A stretch of DNA of 64,000 nt. Source: an uncultured Spirochaetota bacterium (GTDB lineage: Bacteria > Spirochaetota > Spirochaetia > Treponematales > Treponemataceae). Position 1 is the stretch's first letter. Each line of letters starts with the position of its first letter. The notes under the pieces were generated by a model. The model worked only from the letters and a program-made list of their open reading frames with translations, was not told where the DNA came from and ran no database searches. Both the position numbers and the translations under genes were made by a program. The stretch lies in NCBI GenBank assembly GCA_944389415.1, contig CALXMF010000001.1, forward strand, positions 496,001-560,000, read 5' to 3'. Of this stretch, positions 35,198 to 43,928 are shown piece after piece.

Positions 35198-36037
35198 ATG
35201 GATTTGATTAAGACGGTTTTATCGTATCCGATAACGGAAAAAATAATCAGACTGGTAATAGTCTGTCTGATTTTCACGGTTATTTATCATCTGGCAAAGA
35301 AAATTATAGCACGGATAAATGTACAGCGTATTGCGCCGCAGACTAATTTGCTGATACGAAAGATTCTGAAATATCTGCTTGTTGTGACATTTGTCTTTTA
35401 TGTATTTGATTTGTTTGACATACATCTGACTGCGGTTCTGGGTGCTGCCGGTATTGCCGGTGTCGCAATTGGTTTTGCGGCGCAGACCTCATTCAGTAAT
35501 GTTATAAGCGGTTTTTTTCTGCTGTCTGATAAAGCACTTAAACTGGGTGATTTTATTACAGTCGGTGATGTATCGGGAACTGTTGATTCAATAGATTTTC
35601 TTTCGGTTAAAATCCATACTGTTGATAACACGATGGTGCGAATACCGAATGAGACTATCATAAAGTCTAATCTGCTGAACATATCTTATTTTCCGGTGCG
35701 CCGGGCTGCGATTGCTGTTTCAGTTGGGTATTCTACTGATTTGGAACACGCGATGCAGGTACTCCGTACTGTGGCTAATGAAAATCCTCTGGTGCTGAAA
35801 GATCCTGAACCGCTCGTTTATATTGACGGATTGGGTGACTCAGGAATCAATCTGGTGCTGACGGTATGGGCTGAGTCGCCCAATTTCAGGAATATGAAGA
35901 CTTCTGTATATGTGGCTGTGCAGAAGACATTCGCGGAAGAAGGTATTGAAATTCCTTTTCCAAAGTGTGATGTGAATTTTCCGGAAACCCTTCATGTTGC
36001 TCAGAAAACTGGTGATTCAGATACAGATGCTGTGTAA
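35198..36037 (+). CDS. Small-conductance mechanosensitive channel, MscS family
   Basis: 279 residues. Three membrane helices at about 12-30, 60-80 and 84-105, then the MscS pore and beta domain: GVAIGFAAQTSFSNVISGFFLLSDKALKLGDFI and VDNTMVRIPNETIIKSNLLN. Opens on membrane tension to release solutes. ATG 35198 is preferred to GTG 35189, because AAAGGA at 35181-35186 is too close to the GTG. Confidence 0.93.
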   Translation: MDLIKTVLSYPITEKIIRLVIVCLIFTVIYHLAKKIIARINVQRIAPQTNLLIRKILKYLLVVTFVFYVFDLFDIHLTAVLGAAGIAGVAIGFAAQTSFSNVISGFFLLSDKALKLGDFITVGDVSGTVDSIDFLSVKIHTVDNTMVRIPNETIIKSNLLNISYFPVRRAAIAVSVGYSTDLEHAMQVLRTVANENPLVLKDPEPLVYIDGLGDSGINLVLTVWAESPNFRNMKTSVYVAVQKTFAEEGIEIPFPKCDVNFPETLHVAQKTGDSDTDAV

Positions 36038-36069
36038 GGCAGCATAGATGTATAACAGGAGATATCGCA

Positions 36070-36381
36070 ATGGCTATAGAGATTACAAAAGCGAATTTTA
36101 CAGAAGAAGTTATTGAATCATCTCTTCCGGTTCTGGTGGATTTCTGGGCCCCGTGGTGCGGACCATGCCGTGTGATGGGACCGATTGTTGATGAATTATC
36201 AGCAGAGCTGAGCGGGAAAGCTAAAGTATGTAAAATAAATGTTGATACTGACGGTGATCTTGCTGGTCAGTTTGGTATTATGACTGTGCCGACATTTGCA
36301 GTATTTAAAAACGGTAAGCTGGTAAAAAAAGATTCCGGCGGCAAGAGTAAAGAAGAGCTTGTATCGTTTATAATTGAATAA
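36070..36381 (+). CDS. trxA: Thioredoxin
   Basis: 103 residues, WAPWCGPCR active site, cis-Pro region MTVPTFAVFKNGK. Reduces protein disulfides in the cytoplasm. Last gene of the metK-nth-mscS run. A second thioredoxin gene lies about 1.5 kb away on the other strand; the two share the WAPWCGPCR motif and overall length. Confidence 0.96.
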   Translation: MAIEITKANFTEEVIESSLPVLVDFWAPWCGPCRVMGPIVDELSAELSGKAKVCKINVDTDGDLAGQFGIMTVPTFAVFKNGKLVKKDSGGKSKEELVSFIIE

Positions 36382-36399
36382 TAGTTATTTCAGTATCGG

Positions 36400-36433
36400 A
36401 ACCGCCTGTGTTTAACAGGCGGTTTTGCTTTTT
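36400..36433 (+). terminator. Rho-independent terminator after trxA
   Basis: AACCGCCTGT (36400-36409), GTTTA loop, ACAGGCGGTT (36415-36424), then a T-rich tail. Confidence 0.88.
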
Positions 36434-37101
36434 TATAGAAAAAAAGAGCGCTTATTATCATAAGCATGGTTACCAGGTCTGCCGGACAAAATCCGTTCTT
36501 GTTCACTGCGCAGCTGGAAATTTACCATTTTTTTGAAAACACGCATCAGCGGTTCGGGATCACAGTCGGATGATGCAAGATCTGCTTGCTGCAACTCTTT
36601 TATCAGATAATAACATGCCTCTATGGTTGAAACACATTCCGGGGCTGGTTGTTTTTTAAATTGGTACTGTGACTGGTATGTACCTTCAAAGGTAATACGT
36701 GGAAGTGTTTGCAGATTTGGAGACAGACGGAGCATTTTTTTTGCGAAAAACCATGTTGCATCAAGTACAATGACAAGCAGCTGTTTGTTGTCTGGTATAC
36801 TGTGCGCCTGTGCCAGTTGTTTTGCTGTTGACGCCTGCGCACCGGGATACAGTAGTATTGGATAGTAGCGCGAATCTGCCAGATACCGCAGTACTTTCTG
36901 GTTGTGCGAAAAATCAATGCCGACTATGATTTCTGACTGCGGCAGCGAAAGACTTGCAAGTCTGCCGGTGCCGGTATGCTGGTGATATGCTTCTTTAGGA
37001 TGCATAAGGAATAAGAAAAAGATTCCGCTGCTGACTGGTGTGATATCGGTGCAGTAGCATGATGTCAGGGGTCTGAAACATTTAAGGCATTTTTCGCGCA
37101 T
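36433..37101 (-). CDS. DTW-domain tRNA-uridine aminocarboxypropyltransferase
   Basis: 222 residues. The DTW motif is present as LDATWFFAKKML, preceded by a zinc-knuckle N-terminus (CLKCFRPLTSCYC) and FLMHPKEAYHQHTGTGRLA. Family members (TapT/YfiP and human DTWD1/2) transfer the aminocarboxypropyl group from SAM to uridine, giving acp3U in tRNA. It fits loosely with metK as a SAM user but faces the opposite way. Confidence 0.88.
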   Translation of the reverse strand: MREKCLKCFRPLTSCYCTDITPVSSGIFFLFLMHPKEAYHQHTGTGRLASLSLPQSEIIVGIDFSHNQKVLRYLADSRYYPILLYPGAQASTAKQLAQAHSIPDNKQLLVIVLDATWFFAKKMLRLSPNLQTLPRITFEGTYQSQYQFKKQPAPECVSTIEACYYLIKELQQADLASSDCDPEPLMRVFKKMVNFQLRSEQERILSGRPGNHAYDNKRSFFL

Positions 37102-37229
37102 ACTTTGCAGTGTATCGGATATGGCTGCCGAAATACAAGAATCAACAAGAAAAATATATCCGTATACTTTTTATTCTGAACATTCGGGTATATAATATAT
37201 ATACATAATACTCAGTTATTGGAGTGCGT

Positions 37230-37781
37230 ATGAGAAAAACTTATTTAAGTATCGGAATTTTATCTGCTGTTATCGGCCTGCTGATGATTTTTGCACCGGA
37301 AGCCTGTATCAAGGTGACTGTGATTTTGATGGGTATTACAGCGATTATTAATGGGTTATATAATCTGTTTACGGTGCGGACTCTGCTGCAGGATACCTAT
37401 TTCAGCAGGGTTGTAACTACACGGGGAATTATTAGTCTTGTTATCGGTATTATTGCGGTCGCTCTGCCGCTTGTTCTTGCGGGAACACTGTGGACGATCA
37501 TGCTTTACGTTCTTGGGGGATATCTGCTGCTGTCTGCATTTTCAGAAGTATATATGACCGCTAAAATAAAGCAGGCTGGATACGGAACAAAGTATTATTT
37601 AGGTGAGATTATACTTTCGGTTATACTGGCTGTAATACTGTTTACAATGCCGGCTGCTATCGGTTATACACTGGTACGGATTCTTGGTATTCTGCTGATT
37701 CTGTTTGGTGCAGGATTTATAGGTTTGGAATGGAAAAACAGGCCGTTAATCGTTACTCCTGATTCTGTCTCTGATGACTAG
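37230..37781 (+). CDS. HdeD/DUF308 family membrane protein
   Basis: 183 residues, nearly all hydrophobic, about five to six membrane helices with internal repeats of the type GIxxxIxGIIAVALPL (here LVIGIIAVALPLVLAG). HdeD-type proteins are linked to acid resistance in enterobacteria, but the general function is unknown. TTGGAG lies 5 bases before ATG 37230; GTG 37224 is an unlikely alternative. Confidence 0.85.
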   Translation: MRKTYLSIGILSAVIGLLMIFAPEACIKVTVILMGITAIINGLYNLFTVRTLLQDTYFSRVVTTRGIISLVIGIIAVALPLVLAGTLWTIMLYVLGGYLLLSAFSEVYMTAKIKQAGYGTKYYLGEIILSVILAVILFTMPAAIGYTLVRILGILLILFGAGFIGLEWKNRPLIVTPDSVSDD

Positions 37782-37792
37782 TAGCGGTATGT

Positions 37793-37850
37793 GCGGCAGG
37801 AACTGCTGAAAATAAGTGTGTAAAGTGTTTGTAGATACAGTTCTTGCCGC
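37793..37850. repeat. Inverted repeat between convergent genes
   Basis: GCGGCAGGAACTG (37793-37805) matches the reverse complement of 37838-37850 with a single G-U-type mismatch; 32-base loop and no T run. It may act as a weak terminator or RNA end for the flanking convergent genes. Confidence 0.55.
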
Positions 37851-37867
37851 TGTTGTACAGCCTCTAG

Positions 37868-38179
37868 CTATGCGTTAATCATGCTGAGCAGTTTTTCTTT
37901 TGGCTGTACGCCGATTGCCCGGTCAACAGGTTTGCCGTTTTTGAATAAAAGAACCGTTGGTACCCCCATAACGCCATATTCCTGGGCGAGTTCCGGTAAT
38001 TCATCGATATTTATTTTTACGACTTTTGCTTTATCCGCTTCCTGTTCTGCAACATCATGAATTATTGGTGCGAACATTCGGCACGGACCGCACCACGGGG
38101 CCCAGAAGTCAGCCAGTACTGGTTTGCTGCTTTCTATAACTTCCGCTTGAAAATTATTACGTGTGATATCTATAACCAT
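37868..38179 (-). CDS. trxA: Thioredoxin (second copy)
   Basis: 103 residues with FWAPWCGPCRMF and VPTVLLFKNGKPVD. It is clearly related to the thioredoxin at 36070 but diverged through the middle (this copy has DELPELAQEYGVMGVPT). Single gene with GGAGGAA upstream. Downstream of the Crp/Fnr gene by about 80 bases, so it could be under that regulator's control or co-transcribed with it. Confidence 0.95.
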   Translation of the reverse strand: MVIDITRNNFQAEVIESSKPVLADFWAPWCGPCRMFAPIIHDVAEQEADKAKVVKINIDELPELAQEYGVMGVPTVLLFKNGKPVDRAIGVQPKEKLLSMINA

Positions 38180-38257
38180 TGTTATTCCTCCGTTTGTTTA
38201 ATGGGTTTATACCTGTAATATACTATATCTAAATAGAATCGTCTGTGATTTTATCAC

Positions 38258-38983
38258 TTATGGAATTGATCCTTCTGCGAGTTGTTCCAGACGTGTCATA
38301 TTAGAAACAGTGATTCCTCCGCGTGAAAGCGATACAATTCCTTCATCTGCTAAATATTTGAGGCATCTGGAGACAACTTCCCGCGCTGTTCCTAAATGCT
38401 GCGCGATTTTTTCATGTGTTATTGTTATAGTTTCCAGTCCTGAAAGCCGGATTTCCTCTATTAAAAATCCGGCGATTCTCGCATCCATCCGTTTATGGAG
38501 AATCTGATCCATGAGCCACATTACTTCCGAAAAGCGCGATGCCATTACTTCATTGGTGAATTTCGCCGCAGGCGCAGACTGTTCTGTGAGATTTTGATAT
38601 ACCGCTGCCGGAATAAGAATGTAATCTGTTTCCTGTTCCGCCTGTATGGTAACAGCAAACTGTATTCCGTTGAGAATACAAGAAGCGGAGAGCAGACAGA
38701 CATCATAGGGAAATAATCTGTAGAGTGTTATTTCCCGTCCGTCATCTCCCGTATTGTAGCAGCGGAGCCTTCCGCTGAGTATAATTAAAAATCCTGTGCA
38801 ATGTCCGCTACTGTGTATAATAGCTTGTTTTTCTGCGTGAAGACAGCGCGCTGTACGCTGTACTTGTTCCCGCTGTTTGTCCGTAATGGTATTCCAGAAT
38901 GGCAGATATTCCTGAAACGGAAAGTCGTTATTTAACTTCATATAATAAGTATAATTTTTTTCATTGAGAAAACCAAGATTCAT
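38258..38983 (-). CDS. Crp/Fnr-family transcriptional regulator
   Basis: 241 residues. A cyclic-nucleotide-binding-type beta barrel (about 40-150; IIHSSGHCTGFLIILSGRLRCYNTGDDGREITLYRLFPYDVCLLSASCIL) and a winged helix with ITHEKIAQHLGTAREVVSRCLKYLADEGIVSLSRGGITV (about 182-225). No FNR-type cysteine cluster is seen at the N-terminus, and the cAMP-contacting RE/TS motif is not clear. Divergent from the sugar-binding-protein gene. The start may be 38941 (MKLNNDF) rather than 38983; neither has a good Shine-Dalgarno. Confidence 0.88.
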   Translation of the reverse strand: MNLGFLNEKNYTYYMKLNNDFPFQEYLPFWNTITDKQREQVQRTARCLHAEKQAIIHSSGHCTGFLIILSGRLRCYNTGDDGREITLYRLFPYDVCLLSASCILNGIQFAVTIQAEQETDYILIPAAVYQNLTEQSAPAAKFTNEVMASRFSEVMWLMDQILHKRMDARIAGFLIEEIRLSGLETITITHEKIAQHLGTAREVVSRCLKYLADEGIVSLSRGGITVSNMTRLEQLAEGSIP

Positions 38984-38987
38984 TTAT

Positions 38988-39002
38988 ACGTACTAGTACA
39001 AC
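38988..39002. promoter_or_regulatory. Candidate operator between crp-like and sugar-transport genes
   Basis: GTACTAGTAC (38990-38999) is a perfect palindrome. On the minus strand it reads TTGTACTAGTACG, containing the TTGTAC element also seen at 39169-39174. Confidence 0.35.
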
Positions 39003-39092
39003 ATCGGTGTAAATTGGTATACATGTTGTGTTTTATTAAAATACATTTGATTAGTATATTTTCGTTTTTACAAGATTATTGTATTATTTTTA

Positions 39093-39121
39093 TTGACAAA
39101 AAAAATTACTAGTTGTATTAT
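39093..39121 (+). promoter_or_regulatory. Promoter of the pentose transport/ara operon
   Basis: TTGACA (39093-39098), 17-base spacer, TATTAT (39116-39121). An ACTAGT lies inside the spacer. The site AACTTGTACGAACTAA (39166-39181) between the start point and the Shine-Dalgarno resembles a B. subtilis AraR half-operator. Confidence 0.75.
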
Positions 39122-39191
39122 AACTATATGGCGGATATTCTATGTGATGTCTGCAGAATTTCGATAACTTGTACGAACTAAGGAGTGTACA

Positions 39192-40202
39192 ATGAAAAAG
39201 TTAGTTGCAGGTGTGATGGCTTGTGCGTTGTTGGCTGGTGCCGCATTTGCTGGCGGCAGCAAGGATTCCGGTGCAGCAGCTGCTCCCGCAGCGGCTGGCG
39301 CAGATAAAGATACTATTGTAGTCGGATATGCGCAGGTTGGCGCTGAATCAGACTGGCGTACAGCAAATACAGTATCTTTCCAGACAACGTTTGTTCCTGA
39401 AAACGGCTATACGCTGATTTTTGATGATGCTCAGCAGAAACAGGAAAACCAGATCAAGGCAATCCGTAATTTTATCCAGCAGGAAGTAGATTATATCGTT
39501 CTGGCTCCTGTTGTTGAAACTGGATGGGAAACAGTTCTTTCTGAAGCTAAAACTGCCGGTATCCCGGTTATTCTGTCAGACCGTGAAGTAAAAGTTTCTG
39601 ATGAATCTCTGTATGTATGCTGGGTTGGTGGTAACTTTGTTAAAGAAGGTGAAGATGCTGTTAAATGGCTGGATGCATATCTGGAAGAAAACGGCCGTGG
39701 CGATGAGCTGCTGAATGTTGTTATTCTTCAGGGAACAATTGGTGCTTCTGCACAGGTTGGACGCACAGAAGGTGTTACCCGCCTGATGGGAGAAAAACCG
39801 CAGCGCTATAATATCCTTGCAAAGCAGACTGGTGAATTTACACAGAGCAAGGGTCAGGAAGTTATGGAGTCTTTCCTGAAAGCATATCCCGATATCGATA
39901 TCGTTATTGCAGAGAATGACAATATGGCGTTTGGTGCAATCGATGCTATCAAAGCTGTTGGTAAGAAACCTGGTGAAGATATCATTATTATCAGTTTTGA
40001 TGCTGTCCGTGCAGCTTTTGAACGCATTATCGCTGGTGAAATCAACTGCGCTGTTGAATGCAACCCTCTGCATGGTCCTCGTGTAGCAGAAATTATTCAG
40101 AAACTGGAAGCGGGACAGCCTGTTGAGAAGAAGCAGTACGTAGATGAAGGCGTATTCGACATCAAGAATGCTGCTGCTGAACTGCCTAACCGCAAGTACT
40201 AA
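39192..40202 (+). CDS. Sugar ABC transporter substrate-binding protein, YtfQ type
   Basis: 336 residues. Signal peptide ending AGAAFA before GGSKDSG (a common treponemal pattern), then a periplasmic-binding-protein I fold: VGYAQVGAESDWRTANT, IRNFIQQEVDYIVLAPVVETGWE, GKKPGEDIIIISFDAVRAAFERI. This is close to YtfQ, which binds galactofuranose and related furanoses. Followed by araB, araA and araD in the same direction, so L-arabinose, perhaps in furanose form, is the likely ligand (inference). Confidence 0.88.
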   Translation: MKKLVAGVMACALLAGAAFAGGSKDSGAAAAPAAAGADKDTIVVGYAQVGAESDWRTANTVSFQTTFVPENGYTLIFDDAQQKQENQIKAIRNFIQQEVDYIVLAPVVETGWETVLSEAKTAGIPVILSDREVKVSDESLYVCWVGGNFVKEGEDAVKWLDAYLEENGRGDELLNVVILQGTIGASAQVGRTEGVTRLMGEKPQRYNILAKQTGEFTQSKGQEVMESFLKAYPDIDIVIAENDNMAFGAIDAIKAVGKKPGEDIIIISFDAVRAAFERIIAGEINCAVECNPLHGPRVAEIIQKLEAGQPVEKKQYVDEGVFDIKNAAAELPNRKY

Positions 40203-40225
40203 TTTTTCTTAGTCATTTGGTGAAA

Positions 40226-40266
40226 GGGCACAACTGTTGATTGCTGATAGTTGTGCCCATTTTTTT
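40226..40266 (+). terminator. Attenuator between the sugar-binding protein and ATPase genes
   Basis: GGGCACAACT (40226-40235) pairs with AGTTGTGCCC (40249-40258), followed by ATTTTTTTT-like tail. Same arrangement as after the Sat-like binding-protein gene. Confidence 0.85.
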
Positions 40267-40283
40267 GGTATGGAAGTAGAGAA

Positions 40284-41807
40284 ATGGGTGATATTGTATT
40301 AACTATGAAGGGCATATCAAAGAACTTTCCTGGTGTGAAGGCTCTTGATAATGTCGATTTTACTCTCCGAGCTGGAGAAATCCACGCTCTCATGGGTGAA
40401 AACGGAGCAGGTAAATCTACTCTGATTAAAGTTCTTACTGGTGTACATGAATTTGAGACTGGTGAGATTCGGGTTGCCGGAATTGATCATCCGGTAATTA
40501 ATCACTCTCCGCAGGAATCACAGATAAATGGTATAAGTACTGTATATCAGGAAGTTAACCTTTGTCCGAATTTGTCTGTTGCTGAAAATATTTTTATCGG
40601 CAGGGAACCTCGTAAAGCAGGTTTTATTTCATGGAAGGAGATGAATGATCGTGCGCAGAAATTGCTCGACGATCTGAATATTCCTGTCGATGTTACAAAA
40701 AAACTTGAAAATTATTCTGTGGCAATTCAGCAGATGGTTGCTATTGCCCGTGCTGTAGATATATCTTCCAAAGTTCTGATTCTTGATGAACCCACTTCCA
40801 GTCTTGATGATCAGGAAGTTCAGAAACTGTTTACAATGATGCGCGCATTACAGAAGCGCGGTATCGGTATTATTTTCGTTACCCATTTTCTTGAACAGGT
40901 TTATGAGGTATGTGACCGGATCACTGTTCTTCGCAATGGTACACTGGTTGGTGAATATGAAATAGAAAATCTTCCGCGTGTGCAGCTCGTTGCAAAAATG
41001 CTCGGTAAAGATTTTGATGATATGGCTGATATAAAAAGCGATGAAGGTAAGGCAGCTGTTTCTCATGAGGGCGAAACGCCTGTTATAAGTGCGAGAGGAT
41101 TGTCCCACGCCGGTACTATAAAGCCTTTTGATATTGATATTTATAAGGGTGAAGTCGTTGGACTGACAGGTCTGCTGGGTTCAGGCCGTTCTGAGCTTGC
41201 CCGTGCGATTTACGGTGCTGACCGTCCCGATAAAGGTTCTCTGAAAGTAAACGGAGAAAAGGTTCGTGTGACTGCGCCTCTTGTAGCGATGAAAAATGGT
41301 ATGGCTTTTTTGCCTGAGGACCGGAAGGTTGAAGGTATCTTTGCTGATCTGTCTGTACGCGAAAATCTTATTATTGCATTGCAGGCAAAGCGGGGAATTT
41401 TTAAGCTTATCAGCCGAAAGGATCAGGAGAAATTTACAGACGAATATATCAAACTGCTGCAGATAAAAACGGCAAGCCGCGAAACAGCGATAAAAAACCT
41501 TTCTGGTGGAAATCAGCAAAAAGTTATTATAGGCCGGTGGCTTCTCACTCATCCTGAATTTCTGATTTTGGATGAACCGACGCGCGGTATTGATGTTGGT
41601 ACAAAAACAGAAATCCTTAAACTGGTGGTGAAATTTGCCAAAGAAGGTATGTCTGTGCTTCTTATTTCATCTGAGATTGAGGAAATGCTTCGAACAGTAT
41701 CAAAACTGGGTGTTCTGCGTGATGGAGCGAAAGTTGGCGAATTGGATGGCCTGCATCTGACACAGTCTGAAATTATGATGGCGATAGCGGGAGGAAACGA
41801 TAAATGA
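40284..41807 (+). CDS. Sugar ABC transporter ATP-binding protein, YtfR type
   Basis: 507 residues with two ABC cassettes. First: Walker A GENGAGKS, Walker B LILDEPTSSLD. Second: the degenerate LGSGRSELARAI, signature LSGGNQQKVIIGRWL, and LILDEPTRGIDVGTK. The duplicated form is standard for ribose/YtfR-type importers. Start 40284 gives the conserved MGDIVLTMKGISKNFPGVKAL; the frame opens earlier at 40251. Confidence 0.93.
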   Translation: MGDIVLTMKGISKNFPGVKALDNVDFTLRAGEIHALMGENGAGKSTLIKVLTGVHEFETGEIRVAGIDHPVINHSPQESQINGISTVYQEVNLCPNLSVAENIFIGREPRKAGFISWKEMNDRAQKLLDDLNIPVDVTKKLENYSVAIQQMVAIARAVDISSKVLILDEPTSSLDDQEVQKLFTMMRALQKRGIGIIFVTHFLEQVYEVCDRITVLRNGTLVGEYEIENLPRVQLVAKMLGKDFDDMADIKSDEGKAAVSHEGETPVISARGLSHAGTIKPFDIDIYKGEVVGLTGLLGSGRSELARAIYGADRPDKGSLKVNGEKVRVTAPLVAMKNGMAFLPEDRKVEGIFADLSVRENLIIALQAKRGIFKLISRKDQEKFTDEYIKLLQIKTASRETAIKNLSGGNQQKVIIGRWLLTHPEFLILDEPTRGIDVGTKTEILKLVVKFAKEGMSVLLISSEIEEMLRTVSKLGVLRDGAKVGELDGLHLTQSEIMMAIAGGNDK

Positions 41808-42868
41808 GTAATAATGAAGTGGTCAAGGCAAAAAGCGGCTTTAGCTGGTCAAAAATATACCGGCATCAGTTGTTTCTTCCGCTGCTCTGTCTGTTTCTGG
41901 TTGTTCTGTTTAATGTGATAAAGACTCCGTCTTTTTTTAATATCAGTATTCAAAACGGGGTGTTATACGGATACATTATTGATATTATTAACCGTGGAAG
42001 TGAATTAGTCATTCTTGCTGTTGGTATGACGCTTGTTGTGGCTGCTTCCGGCGGTACTGATATTTCAGTTGGCGCGGTAAGTGCTGTATCCGGTGCTGTG
42101 TGTATTTATGCGCTTGGGTCCGGGCAGACATATAATGTACCATATGTGGTTGGTTTTTTGCTGGCTTTGCTTGCCGGTACTCTGTGCGGTGCTTGGAATG
42201 GTTTCCTTGTAGCGAAAATGAAAATACAGCCAATGGTTGCGACTCTGATTCTGTTTACCGCTGGCCGTGGTATTGCACAGCTTATTACAGACGGCTTGAT
42301 CTTGTATGTCCGCAATGATCAGTATCGGCTTCTTGGGTCGTTTATACCGGGACTCCCTGTTCCGACTCCTGTTCTTGTTGCTGCGTTAGTCGTGTTTCTT
42401 ACTTGGGCACTGCTTAAATTTACAGCTCTGGGAATTTATATACAGGCGGTTGGTATTAACCCAACTGCATCCCGCTTGGTTGGATTAAGTTCTACGGTTA
42501 TTGTTTTCCTTGCCTATGCGTTTTGCGGATTATGTTCCGGAATTGCCGGAATGATTATTACTTCCCGTGTGTATTCAATCGATGCGAATAATGCTGGTTT
42601 AAATATGGAGCTTGATGCTATCCTTGCTGTTGCGCTTGGAGGAAATTCGCTTGGTGGCGGTAAATTTTCTCTTGCTGGAAGTGTGATTGGTGCAATCACG
42701 ATTCAGGCTCTTACAACATCGTTATATGCAATGGGTGTTACCGCTGATCAGCTGCCTATTTATAAAGCGATTGTTGTTGTTATCATTGTATCGCTCCAGT
42801 CTCCTGAATTGAAAAAATTCATTGCTGGAATCCGCAGCCGCAAGGCTGTTGCCGGGAGGGCTGCATAA
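41804..42868 (+). CDS. Sugar ABC transporter permease, YtfT type
   Basis: 354 residues, about eight to ten membrane helices. GMTLVVAASGGTDISVGAVSAVSGA near residue 73 and LDAILAVALGGNSLGGGKFSLAGSVIGA near 268 are BPD_transp_2 hallmarks. ATG overlaps the ATPase stop (ATGA). Forms a heterodimer with the next permease. Confidence 0.92.
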   Translation: MSNNEVVKAKSGFSWSKIYRHQLFLPLLCLFLVVLFNVIKTPSFFNISIQNGVLYGYIIDIINRGSELVILAVGMTLVVAASGGTDISVGAVSAVSGAVCIYALGSGQTYNVPYVVGFLLALLAGTLCGAWNGFLVAKMKIQPMVATLILFTAGRGIAQLITDGLILYVRNDQYRLLGSFIPGLPVPTPVLVAALVVFLTWALLKFTALGIYIQAVGINPTASRLVGLSSTVIVFLAYAFCGLCSGIAGMIITSRVYSIDANNAGLNMELDAILAVALGGNSLGGGKFSLAGSVIGAITIQALTTSLYAMGVTADQLPIYKAIVVVIIVSLQSPELKKFIAGIRSRKAVAGRAA

Positions 42869-43894
42869 ATGAAGAATTCAAAGTTACAGAGATTTATATC
42901 TAATAACTTCCTGCTTCTGATTACTATCGGTCTGTTCTTTGTCATGTACATTATTGGTATGATTGTATTTGCTGAAAAGAATTTTGGCCGTACACAAGTA
43001 TTCTTGAACTTATTCATCAGTAATGCAGGTCTTATTGTTGTTGCTGTGGGTATGACGGTTGTTTTGCTGACTGGTGGTATTGATATTTCCGTTGGTTCAA
43101 TGGTTGGTCTTACCTGTATGATGCTGGCGTGGATGATGGAGAAAAAAGGTCTGGGAGCATATCCTGCAATTCTTATTGTGCTTGCTTTTGGTCTTGTTTT
43201 CGGGCTGGTGCAGGGATTTTTAGTAGCGTATCTTAAAATACAGCCGTTTATTGTTACCTTAGCAGGAATGTTCTTTGCGCGTGGTTTAACTGCTGTTATT
43301 AGTTCAGAAATGATAAGTATTACAAATGATGCGTTCCTTGCGATGGCAAAAGCTACAATCAAATTTCCGTTTGGCGGCTATGTAAACCGGCGCGGTGCAG
43401 TTGTTGCCCCATATATTTACCCCAGCGTTGTTATTGCTCTAATTGTTCTGATTGTTATATATGTTATGCTCAAATATACAAAATTTGGACGGGCAATTTA
43501 TGCAGTTGGTGGAAATGAACAATCCGCAATGTTAATGGGATTGAATGTGCGGATGATTAAACTCAAGGTGTATATTCTTAACGGTTTCCTTGCTGCGCTT
43601 GGCGGTTTTGTATTCTGTCTGAACACATGCGGCGGATTTGTTGAGCAGGCTCGCGGTTTTGAAATGGACGCAATTGCCTCTGCTGTTATTGGCGGAACTC
43701 TACTGACTGGCGGTGTCGGTAATGTTATTGGCAGTTTGTTTGGCGTTTTGATAACTGGTGTTATTCAGACGTTTATTTCATTTCAGGGTACTCTGTCGTC
43801 ATGGTGGGTGCGCATCTGTATTGCACTGCTGCTTTGTTTCTTTATTCTGCTGCAGAGTATTTTTACTGCGTTTACCCGCAAACGTCAGCATTAA
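42869..43894 (+). CDS. Sugar ABC transporter permease, YjfF type
   Basis: 341 residues; GMTVVLLTGGIDISVGSMVGLTCM near residue 55, MDAIASAVIGGTLLTGGVGNVIGSLFGV near 265. Starts directly after the previous stop, with GGGAGG inside the upstream gene. Completes the YtfQRT-YjfF-like set. Confidence 0.92.
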   Translation: MKNSKLQRFISNNFLLLITIGLFFVMYIIGMIVFAEKNFGRTQVFLNLFISNAGLIVVAVGMTVVLLTGGIDISVGSMVGLTCMMLAWMMEKKGLGAYPAILIVLAFGLVFGLVQGFLVAYLKIQPFIVTLAGMFFARGLTAVISSEMISITNDAFLAMAKATIKFPFGGYVNRRGAVVAPYIYPSVVIALIVLIVIYVMLKYTKFGRAIYAVGGNEQSAMLMGLNVRMIKLKVYILNGFLAALGGFVFCLNTCGGFVEQARGFEMDAIASAVIGGTLLTGGVGNVIGSLFGVLITGVIQTFISFQGTLSSWWVRICIALLLCFFILLQSIFTAFTRKRQH

Positions 43895-43928
43895 TTGAAA
43901 AAGTTAACAGCAGGATAGGAGGCTAAAA

